From Arthrobacter sp. Leaf141 (GTDB lineage Bacteria; Actinomycetota; Actinomycetes; Actinomycetales; Micrococcaceae): a stretch of 64,000 nucleotides of DNA. The position numbers and the translations under genes were made by a program. Of the stretch, positions 16,694-24,692 are shown one piece after another (position 1 is the stretch's first letter; each line of letters begins with the position of its first letter). The notes beneath the pieces were generated by a model that was not told the origin of the DNA, searched no databases, and was given only the letters and a program-made list of their open reading frames with translations. The stretch covers positions 1 through 64,000 of the forward strand of contig NZ_LMOL01000023.1 in NCBI RefSeq assembly GCF_001424565.1, written 5' to 3'.

Positions 16694-16744
16694 CCAGGAT
16701 CCTGCCCTTTCCAGGGCCCGGCCCGGCTGGGTAGCGTGCTGTGC

Positions 16745-17185
16745 ATGGCCATCAAACTTGAAAACGTCGGCATTGCCGTTCGCGACATCGAAGCAACCAT
16801 CGCCTTCTTCACCGACCTCGGTCTCACAGTGGTGGGCCGGGACACCGTCAGCGGAGAATGGGCCGATACCGCCGTGGGCCTCGACGGCAACCATGCCAAA
16901 ATTGCGATGCTCCAGACACCCGATGGCCACGGCACCCTGGAGCTCTTCGAATACATCCATCCGGACGCCATCGAAACGGAGCCCACCCTCCCCAACGAGA
17001 TCGGCATGCACCGCGTCGCGTTCTCCGTCGACAACATCGACGCTGCCCTGGAGATCGCCGCGAAGCACGGCTGCCGGCCACTGCGTGGAGTTGCCACTTA
17101 CGGGGACGTCTACAAACTCTCCTACGTCCGGGGCCCCAGCGGAATCATCGTGATGCTCGCCGAGGCATTGAACACAAAAAACTGA
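16745..17185 (+). CDS. VOC/glyoxalase-family protein
   Basis: Encodes 146 residues with two beta-alpha-beta-beta-beta modules of the vicinal-oxygen-chelate fold. The first has IKLENVGIAVRDIEATIAFFTDLGL with a metal-ligand-like Glu pattern further on (GTLELFEY), the second begins IGMHRVAFSVDNIDAALEIA and ends GPSGIIVMLAE. The position His in GMHRVAF and Glu in LELFEY fit metal ligands. Substrate unknown; lactoylglutathione lyase-like or antibiotic-binding functions are possible. Confidence 0.8.
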   Translation: MAIKLENVGIAVRDIEATIAFFTDLGLTVVGRDTVSGEWADTAVGLDGNHAKIAMLQTPDGHGTLELFEYIHPDAIETEPTLPNEIGMHRVAFSVDNIDAALEIAAKHGCRPLRGVATYGDVYKLSYVRGPSGIIVMLAEALNTKN

Positions 17186-17291
17186 CGGCTGCGCCGAAGC
17201 AGGGCTGCTCACCGGCTCCCCCATTAATAGATTGTGCAGGTCAACGGCCCAAAGCATTGTCTTCTTCCGGAGGCTCGCCAAGAATGAACCA

Positions 17292-18488
17292 ATGACGGTC
17301 TATGTGCGGGCACTCGAAACAGCAGTTCCAAAAACCACCCTGGTCCAGTCCGAGGCGCGTGACGTGTTCGCTGCCCAACCCGGCTTGACCCGGCTCGGAT
17401 CGCGGCTGGTCAGCACGTGTTTCGACTCGGCCGCCATCGACACCCGCTACACCGCCGTGGATGAACTGACCAAGGACTTCCGCGCGGACGATCCGCAGTT
17501 CTTCGACCCGGCCACCGGGCTCCTGCTGAATCCCAGCACCAAGGTGCGCAATGAAATCTTCGGCCGGGAAGCCACCAAACTTTTTGTTGAAGCTGCCGCT
17601 GCAGCCCTCGGGGCCTGCCCTGACCTCAGCCCGGGCGACGTCACGCACCTCATCACGGTGTCCTGCACCGGCTTCTTCAACCCCGGCCCGGACTACAAAA
17701 TCGTCCGGGAACTGGGACTGAACCCCTCTGTGCAGCGTTACCACCTCGGCTTTATGGGCTGTTATGCAGCTTTTCCCGCCCTCCGCGCCGCGAAGCTGTT
17801 CTGCGAGGCGGACCCGGGCGCCGTGGTGCTGGTGGTTTGTGCAGAACTCTGCTCGTTGCACGTCCGGACCTCCAACGACCCCGACACCATCATGGGGTCG
17901 GCGCTGTTCGCGGACGGAGCCGCTGCCGCCGTCGTGACCTCCCAACCTGCCCCGGACGGGACGGCGCTGCTGCAGCTGGACCACTTCGAGACGGTCCTGA
18001 CGCCGGTGGGCGAGGACTCCATGGCGTGGAACATTGGTGACCACGGCTTCGAGATGGTTTTGGGCAACTACGTCCCGCACATCATCGATGACCACATCGT
18101 GGGGGCGCTCGAGCCGCTCCTGGCCCGCGATCCGGACCTGCTGCCGCTCCCCTACACCGCCATCCGGCACTGGGCCATCCATCCCGGCGGGCGGAGCATC
18201 CTGGACAAAGTCCAGTCCCGGCTGGGCCTGACGGACCAGCAGCTGGTGCCGGCCCGGGAAACCCTCCGCAACTACGGCAACATGAGCAGCGCCACCGTCC
18301 TGTTTGTCCTCAAGTACATTGTGGAACAGGAACCGGAGCCGGGCGATGAACGGATCTGTTCCATGGCTTTCGGGCCGGGCCTGACAGTGGAAACTGCCCT
18401 GTTCACCAAACTGCCGCGCACCTCCGCCGCGGCCGGCAGCGAAACCGTTTCCGGCCGAGTCTCGCTGCAGGAAGCGCCGGTGGCCTGA
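17292..18488 (+). CDS. type III polyketide synthase
   Basis: Encodes 398 residues of a chalcone-synthase-like homodimeric enzyme that extends an acyl-CoA starter with malonyl-CoA. The catalytic triad is complete: Cys157 in FMGCYAAFPALRAA, His297 in HWAIHPGG and Asn330 in NYGNMSSATV, with the spacing of plant CHS (164, 303, 336). The start ATG gives MTVYVRALETAVP, a typical N-terminus. It is followed after four bases by a methyltransferase and then a flavin hydroxylase, so the product is probably a methylated and hydroxylated resorcinol, pyrone or quinone lipid. The starter unit cannot be read from sequence. Confidence 0.92.
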   Translation: MTVYVRALETAVPKTTLVQSEARDVFAAQPGLTRLGSRLVSTCFDSAAIDTRYTAVDELTKDFRADDPQFFDPATGLLLNPSTKVRNEIFGREATKLFVEAAAAALGACPDLSPGDVTHLITVSCTGFFNPGPDYKIVRELGLNPSVQRYHLGFMGCYAAFPALRAAKLFCEADPGAVVLVVCAELCSLHVRTSNDPDTIMGSALFADGAAAAVVTSQPAPDGTALLQLDHFETVLTPVGEDSMAWNIGDHGFEMVLGNYVPHIIDDHIVGALEPLLARDPDLLPLPYTAIRHWAIHPGGRSILDKVQSRLGLTDQQLVPARETLRNYGNMSSATVLFVLKYIVEQEPEPGDERICSMAFGPGLTVETALFTKLPRTSAAAGSETVSGRVSLQEAPVA

Positions 18489-18492
18489 CCCG

Positions 18493-19188
18493 GTGCGACT
18501 CCTGCTGGGCGAGCGGGCGGTGGACGCCGTGGAACTGATGGACCGCCCCGACTGCAACCCCGTGCTGCTCGAAAATACCTACCGCCAGTTCGGCCCGGTG
18601 AACCGGCTGTTTTCCGGCTGGCGGGGACTGTACCGCCGGGAACTGCGGCCGCTCCTCGCCACGGCGGTCCGGCCGGTGTCCCTGCTGGACATCGGCTGCG
18701 GCGGGGGCGACCTCGCCACCCTGCTTGCCCGGTGGGCCGCCCGGGACGGACTGCGCCTTGACCTGACGGGCATCGATCCTGACCCCCGTGCTGCCGCGTT
18801 TGCGTTGCGGCGCCCTGCCCGGCCGGGTGTCCTGTTCCGCCAGGCCCACAGCCGGGACCTTGTGGCCGAGGGACGCAGGTACGACGTGGTGATTTCCAAC
18901 CACGTCATCCATCACTTGCCGCCGGAACAGCTCAGCGAGCTGCTGTCCCATTCCGAGCAGCTGGCCACACGATCGGTCCTGCACAACGACCTGCGCCGCA
19001 GCCCCACGGCGTTTGCCCTTTTCAGCGCCGCAGCCCTGCCGTTCCGGAACTCCTTTATCCGCGCGGACGGGCTCACCTCCATCCGGCGCAGCTATACCCC
19101 GGCCGAGTTGCGGGCTGCCGCTCCCCAGGGGTGGCGGGTGGAACTGAACCAGGCGTTCCACCAGGTGCTCACCTTCCGGCACGGCTGA
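18493..19188 (+). CDS. class I SAM-dependent methyltransferase of the PKS cassette
   Basis: Encodes 231 residues from a GTG; an internal ATG at MDRPDCNPVLL is a possible later start. The Rossmann SAM-binding motif I is LLDIGCGGGDLATL, followed by the acidic LTGIDPDPRAAAFA and motif post-I DVVISNHVIHHLPPEQL. It should methylate the polyketide or its hydroxylated form. It differs from the membrane ICMT-type methyltransferase SrsB of the Streptomyces alkylresorcinol cluster. The four-base gap upstream and one-base gap downstream show a single operon. Confidence 0.85.
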   Translation: MRLLLGERAVDAVELMDRPDCNPVLLENTYRQFGPVNRLFSGWRGLYRRELRPLLATAVRPVSLLDIGCGGGDLATLLARWAARDGLRLDLTGIDPDPRAAAFALRRPARPGVLFRQAHSRDLVAEGRRYDVVISNHVIHHLPPEQLSELLSHSEQLATRSVLHNDLRRSPTAFALFSAAALPFRNSFIRADGLTSIRRSYTPAELRAAAPQGWRVELNQAFHQVLTFRHG

Positions 19189-19189
19189 T

Positions 19190-20338
19190 ATGGAAACGGA
19201 TGTGGTCATAGTGGGCGGCGGTCCGGTGGGGCTTTACCTGGCTGCCCTGCTGCTCCAGGCCGGCGTCCGCGTCCGGGTCCTGGAGCAGCGGCCATCCCCC
19301 AACGGGCACTCCCGTGCCATCGGCATCCACCCTCCGGCGCTGGCGGCGCTTGAGGACGTCGGGCTTGCCTCCGGCCTGGTCCACGCCGGCGTCCCCATCC
19401 GCCGCGGCCTGGCCATCAGCGGCGGCAGGACGGTAGGTGCCATGGAATTCAGCAGCGTTTCGCGCCGTTATCCCTTTGTCCTGGCGCTCCCCCAGCACCG
19501 GACGGAGCAGCTCCTGGCAGAACGCGTCCGGACCCTGGACCCGGACGCGCTGGTGCGGGGTGCACGGGTCACGGGCGTAGCGGACGACGGCGGACAGGTT
19601 GCCGTCAGCGTTGGGCCCGGCCTGGGTGCCGCGGACCCGGCCCGCGGCTACGCGGCACAGGTGGTCATCGCCGCGGACGGGGCCCGGTCCGGCCTGCGGC
19701 AGCAGCTGGGTGTACCCGTCGCCCGGAAAACGTATCCGGACCATTACCTGATGGGTGATTTCGCCGATGCCGGCACCCATGGAGAAAAGGCCGTCCTGTT
19801 CCTGGAACGGCACGGCATAGTGGAATCCTTTCCGCTGCCCGGTGGCGTCCGCCGCTGGGTGGTCCGCCTCGGGGCACCCGCAGCCGCCACGGATCCGCTG
19901 CATCTTGCCCACCTGGTCCGAGACCGGACGGGAATCCTGCCCGAGCCAGGCAGCAACTCCATGCTGAGCGCCTTCTCCGTCCACACCACCGCCGTCAGGA
20001 AAACAGTCATCGGCCGGGTGGTCCTGCTGGGTGATGCCGCCCATGAAATCAGTCCCATCGGCGGGCAGGGCATGAACCTGGGTTGGTTGGATGCCCAGGC
20101 GCTGGCCCCCGTGATCCACCGCGTGCTGGCCGGCACCGCCACGCCCGCGGAGGTGTGCCGCTATGAGTCCGGCAGGCGGCAGGCCGCCGCCCGGGCCGCC
20201 CGGCAGGCCGGAATCAACATGATGCTGGGCCGGCCGCTCCCACCGGCGTTGCTGGGCGTGCGGAACGCCGCCCTGGCCGCGGTCGCGTCCAGCCCGCCTG
20301 TGAACCGCTGGGTGGCCCGCCGGTTCACCATGCAGTGA
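19190..20338 (+). CDS. FAD-dependent aromatic hydroxylase of the PKS cassette
   Basis: Encodes 382 residues of a PHBH-fold flavoprotein monooxygenase. The N-terminal dinucleotide fold has VVIVGGGPVGLYLAALL (residues 5-21), a central DGARSGLRQQLG motif, and the FAD-ribityl motif GDAAHEISPIGGQGMNLG. It probably hydroxylates the aromatic polyketide ring using NAD(P)H and oxygen, as SrsC does in Streptomyces. It begins one base after the methyltransferase stop. Confidence 0.88.
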   Translation: METDVVIVGGGPVGLYLAALLLQAGVRVRVLEQRPSPNGHSRAIGIHPPALAALEDVGLASGLVHAGVPIRRGLAISGGRTVGAMEFSSVSRRYPFVLALPQHRTEQLLAERVRTLDPDALVRGARVTGVADDGGQVAVSVGPGLGAADPARGYAAQVVIAADGARSGLRQQLGVPVARKTYPDHYLMGDFADAGTHGEKAVLFLERHGIVESFPLPGGVRRWVVRLGAPAAATDPLHLAHLVRDRTGILPEPGSNSMLSAFSVHTTAVRKTVIGRVVLLGDAAHEISPIGGQGMNLGWLDAQALAPVIHRVLAGTATPAEVCRYESGRRQAAARAARQAGINMMLGRPLPPALLGVRNAALAAVASSPPVNRWVARRFTMQ

Positions 20339-20350
20339 CCGGGGCGGAGC

Positions 20351-20764
20351 CTACCGGTAGTAGCAGTCGTAGCTGGCCTGGCTGGTGATCAGGCCGTCGC
20401 TGACTTCGAACACGGAGGAAGTGCTGGCGCGGATGGTTTCGCCGCGGTCCCAGTAACGCAGGTCCATGCGGACCGTGGCGGACCAGTCGGCTTCCACCAC
20501 AACGCGTCCGTCCCCGCTGGTGGTCCGCTTGATCACAAACTCCTGGCCGGAAACAACTTCGGAGCTCTGGTCCGCTCCTTGCAGCACCTGGGCCAGGTTC
20601 CGGGTGGCACCCTCGGGCGCCAGCAGGTGCGGCGCCTCCACCAGCGTGAAGGTATCCGCCAGGAAGGGCCTCAGTTGCGCCGCGCCGCCGCCGGCTTGCA
20701 GGGTCCGGATGAACTCGAGCACCAGCTCACGCGGGGATGAAACACGTTGGGGTTCAGTGGCCAT
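20351..20764 (-). CDS. SnoaL/NTF2-like protein
   Basis: Encodes 137 residues. The N-terminal helix (SSPRELVLEFIRTLQAG), FLADTFTLVEAPH and a strand-rich C-terminus ending VSDGLITSQASYDCYYR fit the cone-shaped NTF2-like fold used for small ligand binding or isomerisation. It is convergent with the hydroxylase gene, 12 bases apart. Any role in the same pathway is speculative. Confidence 0.7.
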   Translation of the reverse strand: MATEPQRVSSPRELVLEFIRTLQAGGGAAQLRPFLADTFTLVEAPHLLAPEGATRNLAQVLQGADQSSEVVSGQEFVIKRTTSGDGRVVVEADWSATVRMDLRYWDRGETIRASTSSVFEVSDGLITSQASYDCYYR

Positions 20765-20825
20765 GCCTTCGAGACTAACCCAGCCGCCGGCCGTGCACGC
20801 CCGGCGGCGCCGCTAGGCTTTGCCC

Positions 20826-21506
20826 ATGAGCAACAATCCTCCGGAAACAACCCAGAGCCCGGCGCAGATCGCCGAACAGGTCGAGGCCATGCTGGCCACC
20901 GGTGACCTGCCGCCCATTGTGCAGGCGGGACACCCGGTGCTGCGGCAGCGTGCAGCCGCCTACGATGGCCAGCTGCCCGGCGACCAGCTGGAACGGCTGA
21001 TCGAGTTGATGCGGCGGGTTATGCATGATGCGCCCGGCGTGGGACTCGCCGCACCGCAGTTGGGCATCCCGCTGCAGCTGGCGGTCCTGGAGGACAAATT
21101 CGACGTCGACCCGGAGGCGGCAGCGCTCAGGCGGCGGGAACCGCTGGACTTCCTGGCCATCGTCAATCCCCGGTACACGCCGCTGGGAGCCAGCCACGCC
21201 TCGTTCTACGAAGGCTGCCTGTCACTGAACGGACTGCAGGCAGTGGTGGCCCGGCCGGAAACCGTCCGGCTCGACTTCCTGACGGTCGACGGCGGTGCGG
21301 TGCAGCGGGAATTTTTTGGCTGGCAGGCCAGGATTGTCCAACATGAGACGGACCACCTGAACGGGGTTCTGTACGTGGACCGCGCCCAGTTGCGCTCGCT
21401 GAGCAGCAACGCCGAATACGCTGCGCACTGGGCGGGCCCCGGCATCGACAAGGCCAGCGAAGGGCTGGGGTTCGACGCCGGACCGGCGGGTATCAGCGTC
21501 GCCTGA
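20826..21506 (+). CDS. def: peptide deformylase
   Basis: Encodes 226 residues. It removes the formyl group from nascent N-terminal methionine. Motif 1 is GVGLAAPQ (about residues 71-78), motif 2 EGCLS with metal ligand Cys131, and motif 3 HETDH with ligands His173 and His177 and catalytic Glu174. The N-terminal extension before PPIVQAGHPVLRQ and the C-terminal extension make it longer than E. coli Def, as in other actinobacterial type III-like forms. No fmt gene follows, so it is likely a second, stand-alone copy. Confidence 0.92.
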   Translation: MSNNPPETTQSPAQIAEQVEAMLATGDLPPIVQAGHPVLRQRAAAYDGQLPGDQLERLIELMRRVMHDAPGVGLAAPQLGIPLQLAVLEDKFDVDPEAAALRRREPLDFLAIVNPRYTPLGASHASFYEGCLSLNGLQAVVARPETVRLDFLTVDGGAVQREFFGWQARIVQHETDHLNGVLYVDRAQLRSLSSNAEYAAHWAGPGIDKASEGLGFDAGPAGISVA

Positions 21507-21565
21507 CGGCAGCGGCCGCGGCACTGCGCCGGGCAGCGCCGGGTCCGCCGCCTAAAGTGGTATCC

Positions 21566-22444
21566 ATGCCCTTTGCCCCGCACCTTTCCCTGCTGTGCCC
21601 GGTATGCCGGCAACCCTTCGAGCCTTCCGGAGCCCATCCGCAGGCCGGGAAGCGGCTGGTCTGTCCGGCAGGGCACAGTTTCGACGCCGCACGGCAGGGC
21701 TACTTCAACTTTCTGGTCGGGAAAGGGACGGCTTTCGAGGCGGACTCTGCCGCCATGGTCGAAGCCCGCCACTCCTTCCTCGCCGCGGGGCATTACCTGC
21801 CGCTGGCAACCGCCGTGGCAGCCGCCGTCGTCCGTGTCCTGCCGGCTACCGGCGCGGCGGTCCTTGATTCCGGCACCGGGACGGGCCAGTACCTTCGGGT
21901 GCTCCTTGACCAGGCAGCGGCAACGGCCCCCGCTGCCTACGGCCTGGACATCTCCAAATACGCGCTGCGGCGGGCAGCCCGGCTCAACCCGGAGGCCATG
22001 AACCTGGTCTGGGACATCTGGCAGCCGCTTCCCCTGGCAACAGATTCCGTGGACGCCGTGACGGTGGTGTTCGCGCCCCGGAATCCTGCCGAGTTCGCCC
22101 GGGTCCTGCGGCCCGCCGGTCGGCTGGTGGTGGTCACCCCCCGCAGCGGCCACCTCGCCGAACTCGCTGCGCGCACCGGGATGCTGGCCATTGAGGAGGG
22201 TAAGGACGCGCGGCTGGCTGCTGCCATGGCCTCGCATTTCGATCTCGAATCATCCTCGGACATCGACATTCCGTTGTCACTCACGGTGCCGCAGGCAACG
22301 GACCTGGCTTTTATGGGGCCAGCCGGCCACCATCTGGGCCGCGAGGCCATCGCCGGCAGGCTCGCGGGCAGCAGGGAGCCCGTGACTGCCGAAGCCCGCT
22401 TCAAGCTGTTGGTGTTCACCCCTGCGCAGACGCCGGCGGAGTAA
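21566..22444 (+). CDS. 23S rRNA (guanine-N1) methyltransferase, RlmA family
   Basis: Encodes 292 residues. The N-terminal zinc knuckle (LLCPVCRQPF then LVCPAGHSFDAARQGYFNFL) is diagnostic for RlmA/TlrB, and the SAM domain has VLDSGTGTGQYLRVLL and DISKYALRRAA. Family members methylate G745 or G748 of 23S rRNA; the latter type gives tylosin resistance. The sequence alone does not decide which position is modified. Confidence 0.85.
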   Translation: MPFAPHLSLLCPVCRQPFEPSGAHPQAGKRLVCPAGHSFDAARQGYFNFLVGKGTAFEADSAAMVEARHSFLAAGHYLPLATAVAAAVVRVLPATGAAVLDSGTGTGQYLRVLLDQAAATAPAAYGLDISKYALRRAARLNPEAMNLVWDIWQPLPLATDSVDAVTVVFAPRNPAEFARVLRPAGRLVVVTPRSGHLAELAARTGMLAIEEGKDARLAAAMASHFDLESSSDIDIPLSLTVPQATDLAFMGPAGHHLGREAIAGRLAGSREPVTAEARFKLLVFTPAQTPAE

Positions 22445-22571
22445 CGACTTGGCCAATATCCCGGCCCGCACGGATGCGCCCGCCCCCTCCGGGAGGCGTC
22501 CGGACTAGGATGGAAGTGCAGTGACTGGGGGGTCTGCGGCACGCGGCTCCACGAAGCAGAGGGGGAACGGC

Positions 22572-23039
22572 ATGTTCGAATGGCTGGGCGAAAACTGGTG
22601 GGCATTGTGGCTCACCGCGTTCCTGGCATTTGCGGTGATCGAGATGATCACCCTCGACCTGTTCTTCATCATGCTGGGCGGCGGCGCCCTCGCGGCCCTG
22701 GTTGCCGACTTCGCCGGCGCCGAGGGCTGGCTGCAGATCATCATTTTCTGCGTCGTTTCGCTGCTGATGATCGCCTTCGTCCGCCCCGTGGCCCTTTCGC
22801 ACATCAAGAAGGGTCCGGCTGAGCAGCGGACCAACGTGGACCGCCTGATCGGCGAGTCCGCCGTGGTGATGGAAGCCGTCACCACAGCCGGCGGGCTGGT
22901 AAAAATCGGTGGCGACATCTGGAGCGCACGCTCCTCCGCGGGCGACCTGCCCGCCGGCCAGCACGTGGTGGTGGCCGCCATTGAAGGCGCCACAGCAGTG
23001 GTGTCAACGCCGCCACCGGCCACCCCCGCCCAGTCCTGA
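22572..23039 (+). CDS. NfeD family membrane protein
   Basis: Encodes 155 residues with membrane helices at about 10-28, 32-50 and 55-75 followed by a soluble OB-fold domain (about 85-145, LIGESAVVMEAVTTAGGLVKIGGDIWSARS). NfeD proteins pair with SPFH/stomatin proteins, one of which follows 33 bases downstream. The pair is thought to organise membrane microdomains or quality control. The chosen ATG follows an AGGGGGAACGG site. Confidence 0.85.
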   Translation: MFEWLGENWWALWLTAFLAFAVIEMITLDLFFIMLGGGALAALVADFAGAEGWLQIIIFCVVSLLMIAFVRPVALSHIKKGPAEQRTNVDRLIGESAVVMEAVTTAGGLVKIGGDIWSARSSAGDLPAGQHVVVAAIEGATAVVSTPPPATPAQS

Positions 23040-23072
23040 CAGAGTCTTATCAATTGGGGAAAGAGGAGATGT

Positions 23073-24014
23073 ATGGAAAACGCAGGGGGGACCGCCCTGG
23101 CCATTGTGCTGGTAGTCCTGATCATATTTGTGGTGATTGTCCTGGTCAGGTCGGTGCGGATCATTCCGCAGGCCCGGGCCGGCGTGGTGGAGCGGCTGGG
23201 TAAGTACCAGCGCACGCTCAATCCCGGCCTGACCATCCTGATCCCGTTTGTGGACCGGCTGCTGCCGCTGCTGGACCTGCGTGAACAGGTGGTTTCGTTC
23301 CCGCCGCAGCCCGTGATCACCGAGGACAACCTGGTGGTCTCCATCGACACGGTGGTCTACTTCCAGGTCACCGACGCCCGCGCCGCGACCTACGAGATCG
23401 CCAACTACATCCAGGCCGTGGAACAGCTCACCACCACCACCTTGCGCAACGTGGTGGGCGGGCTGAACCTCGAAGAGGCGCTCACCTCCCGGGACCAGAT
23501 CAACGGCCAGCTGCGCGGCGTCCTCGACGAAGCGACCGGCCGCTGGGGCATCCGGGTGTCCCGGGTGGAGCTCAAGGCCATCGATCCGCCCCACTCCATC
23601 CAGGATTCGATGGAGAAGCAGATGCGCGCCGAGCGGGACCGCCGTGCGGCCATCCTCACGGCTGAGGGTACCAAGCAGTCCGCCATCCTTACGGCCGAAG
23701 GCCAGCGGCAGTCGTCCATCCTGAAGGCTGAGGGCGACGCGAAAGCGGCGATCCTCCGCGCCGACGGTGAAGCGCAAGCCATCCAGAAGGTCTTCGACGC
23801 CATCCATAAGGGCAACCCTGACCAGAAGCTGTTGGCGTACCAGTACCTGCAGACCCTGCCGAAACTTGCCGAAGGCACGTCGAACAAGCTGTGGATCATC
23901 CCCAGCGAACTCACTGAGGCACTGAAGGGAATCGGGGGCGCCCTGGGCGGCACCAACCCGGATCCCTCAGCGGACGGATTCGCCGCCACCCCGGCAGCGC
24001 CCGCCCAGCCCTGA
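23073..24014 (+). CDS. SPFH/stomatin-like membrane protein
   Basis: Encodes 313 residues. One N-terminal helix (about 8-28) is followed by the SPFH domain with VRIIPQARAGVVERLGKYQRTLNPGL, PFVDRL and YFQVTDARAATYEI, then a long helical region with a repeated xxAILTAEGxxQSAIL pattern characteristic of stomatins and paraslipins. It oligomerises at the membrane and probably works with the NfeD protein encoded just upstream. Confidence 0.9.
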   Translation: MENAGGTALAIVLVVLIIFVVIVLVRSVRIIPQARAGVVERLGKYQRTLNPGLTILIPFVDRLLPLLDLREQVVSFPPQPVITEDNLVVSIDTVVYFQVTDARAATYEIANYIQAVEQLTTTTLRNVVGGLNLEEALTSRDQINGQLRGVLDEATGRWGIRVSRVELKAIDPPHSIQDSMEKQMRAERDRRAAILTAEGTKQSAILTAEGQRQSSILKAEGDAKAAILRADGEAQAIQKVFDAIHKGNPDQKLLAYQYLQTLPKLAEGTSNKLWIIPSELTEALKGIGGALGGTNPDPSADGFAATPAAPAQP

Positions 24015-24037
24015 ACCACCGGGCTGATTGCCCGGGG

Positions 24038-24065
24038 GGGATCCGCAGTAACCTGCGGGTCCCCT
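24038..24065 (+). terminator. stem-loop terminator after SPFH gene
   Basis: GGGGATCCGCAG pairs with CTGCGGGTCCCC (11 of 12 positions) around a four-base loop, 23 bases after the stop codon. There is no clear T-tract, which is common in actinobacterial terminators. Confidence 0.55.
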
Positions 24066-24073
24066 CCCCTGTT

Positions 24074-24103
24074 TTGTGCCTGCGCCGGTTGAACCGGTAT
24101 ACT
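24074..24103 (+). promoter_or_regulatory. possible sigma-A-type promoter for rbpA
   Basis: TTGTGC and TATACT are separated by 18 bases. The -10 is close to consensus; the -35 matches only in part. It lies upstream of the stress-type promoter at 24134-24159. Confidence 0.4.
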
Positions 24104-24133
24104 CGGGTATTTGCCCGGCTGGAGCAATCCGCT

Positions 24134-24159
24134 GGAACAACACAGCTTCGCGATGCGTT
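24134..24159 (+). promoter_or_regulatory. SigH/SigR-type promoter of rbpA
   Basis: GGAACA, 16 bases, then CGTT matches the thiol-stress ECF sigma consensus (GGGAAY-N16/17-CGTT) of SigH in mycobacteria and SigR in Streptomyces. rbpA is a known SigR target in Streptomyces, so the placement about 100 bases upstream of this rbpA is meaningful. Confidence 0.6.
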
Positions 24160-24261
24160 GAATCCTATGATGCAGCACAGAGCACAAAGAAGTCCGGCGG
24201 TGCTTCGTTACTGCCGGCCAGCGCGGGTTTTCCTACCGCGTAACGACCAGAGGGAGAAATC

Positions 24262-24609
24262 ATGAGCGATCGCAGCCTGCGGGGCATGCGCCTTGGCGCG
24301 CAGAGCATGGAGACCGAGTCCGGCGTCGAGCCGGCGCCGCGCCAGCGGGTCGAGTACCGCTGCGAAGACGGCGAGCAGGTTTTTGTCACCTTCTCCTCCG
24401 AAGCGGAAATTCCCCCGGTCTGGGTTTCGAAGACCGGCAAGGAAGCGCTCCTGGTGGACGGCGAACGCCCCGACACCAGCAACGACAAAGCTGTCCGCAC
24501 GCACTGGGACATGCTGCTGGAACGCCGGTCCCTTCCCGAGCTGGAGCAGATTCTTGAGGACCGCCTGACCATCCTGCGGGAACGCCGCGGAGAGCGTCGC
24601 TCAGCCTAG
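24262..24609 (+). CDS. rbpA: RNA polymerase-binding protein RbpA
   Basis: Encodes 115 residues, the normal length. RbpA is an actinobacterial transcription factor that binds RNA polymerase and group 1/2 sigma factors and stabilises the open complex. Visible are the N-terminal tail, the core domain (YRCEDGEQVFVTFSSEAEIPPVWVS and a zinc-free variant with a single Cys), the basic linker (residues around 68-80) and the C-terminal sigma-interaction helix THWDMLLERRSLPELEQIL. AGGGAGAA lies just upstream of the ATG. Confidence 0.95.
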   Translation: MSDRSLRGMRLGAQSMETESGVEPAPRQRVEYRCEDGEQVFVTFSSEAEIPPVWVSKTGKEALLVDGERPDTSNDKAVRTHWDMLLERRSLPELEQILEDRLTILRERRGERRSA

Positions 24610-24616
24610 CTGCCGC

Positions 24617-24668
24617 AACAGAAAAGGGGCCATCCCGCACTTCGGTGCGGGATGGCCCCTTTTCTGTT
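24617..24668. terminator. bidirectional terminator between rbpA and polyprenol-phosphate mannose synthase
   Basis: A perfect 24-bp stem closed by a TTCG tetraloop. Arms begin AACAGAAAAGGGG and end CCCCTTTTCTGTT, so both strands have a T-rich 3' side. It serves the two convergent genes. Confidence 0.9.
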
Positions 24669-24692
24669 CAGCCGGAACGGCTGCGGGAGCCG

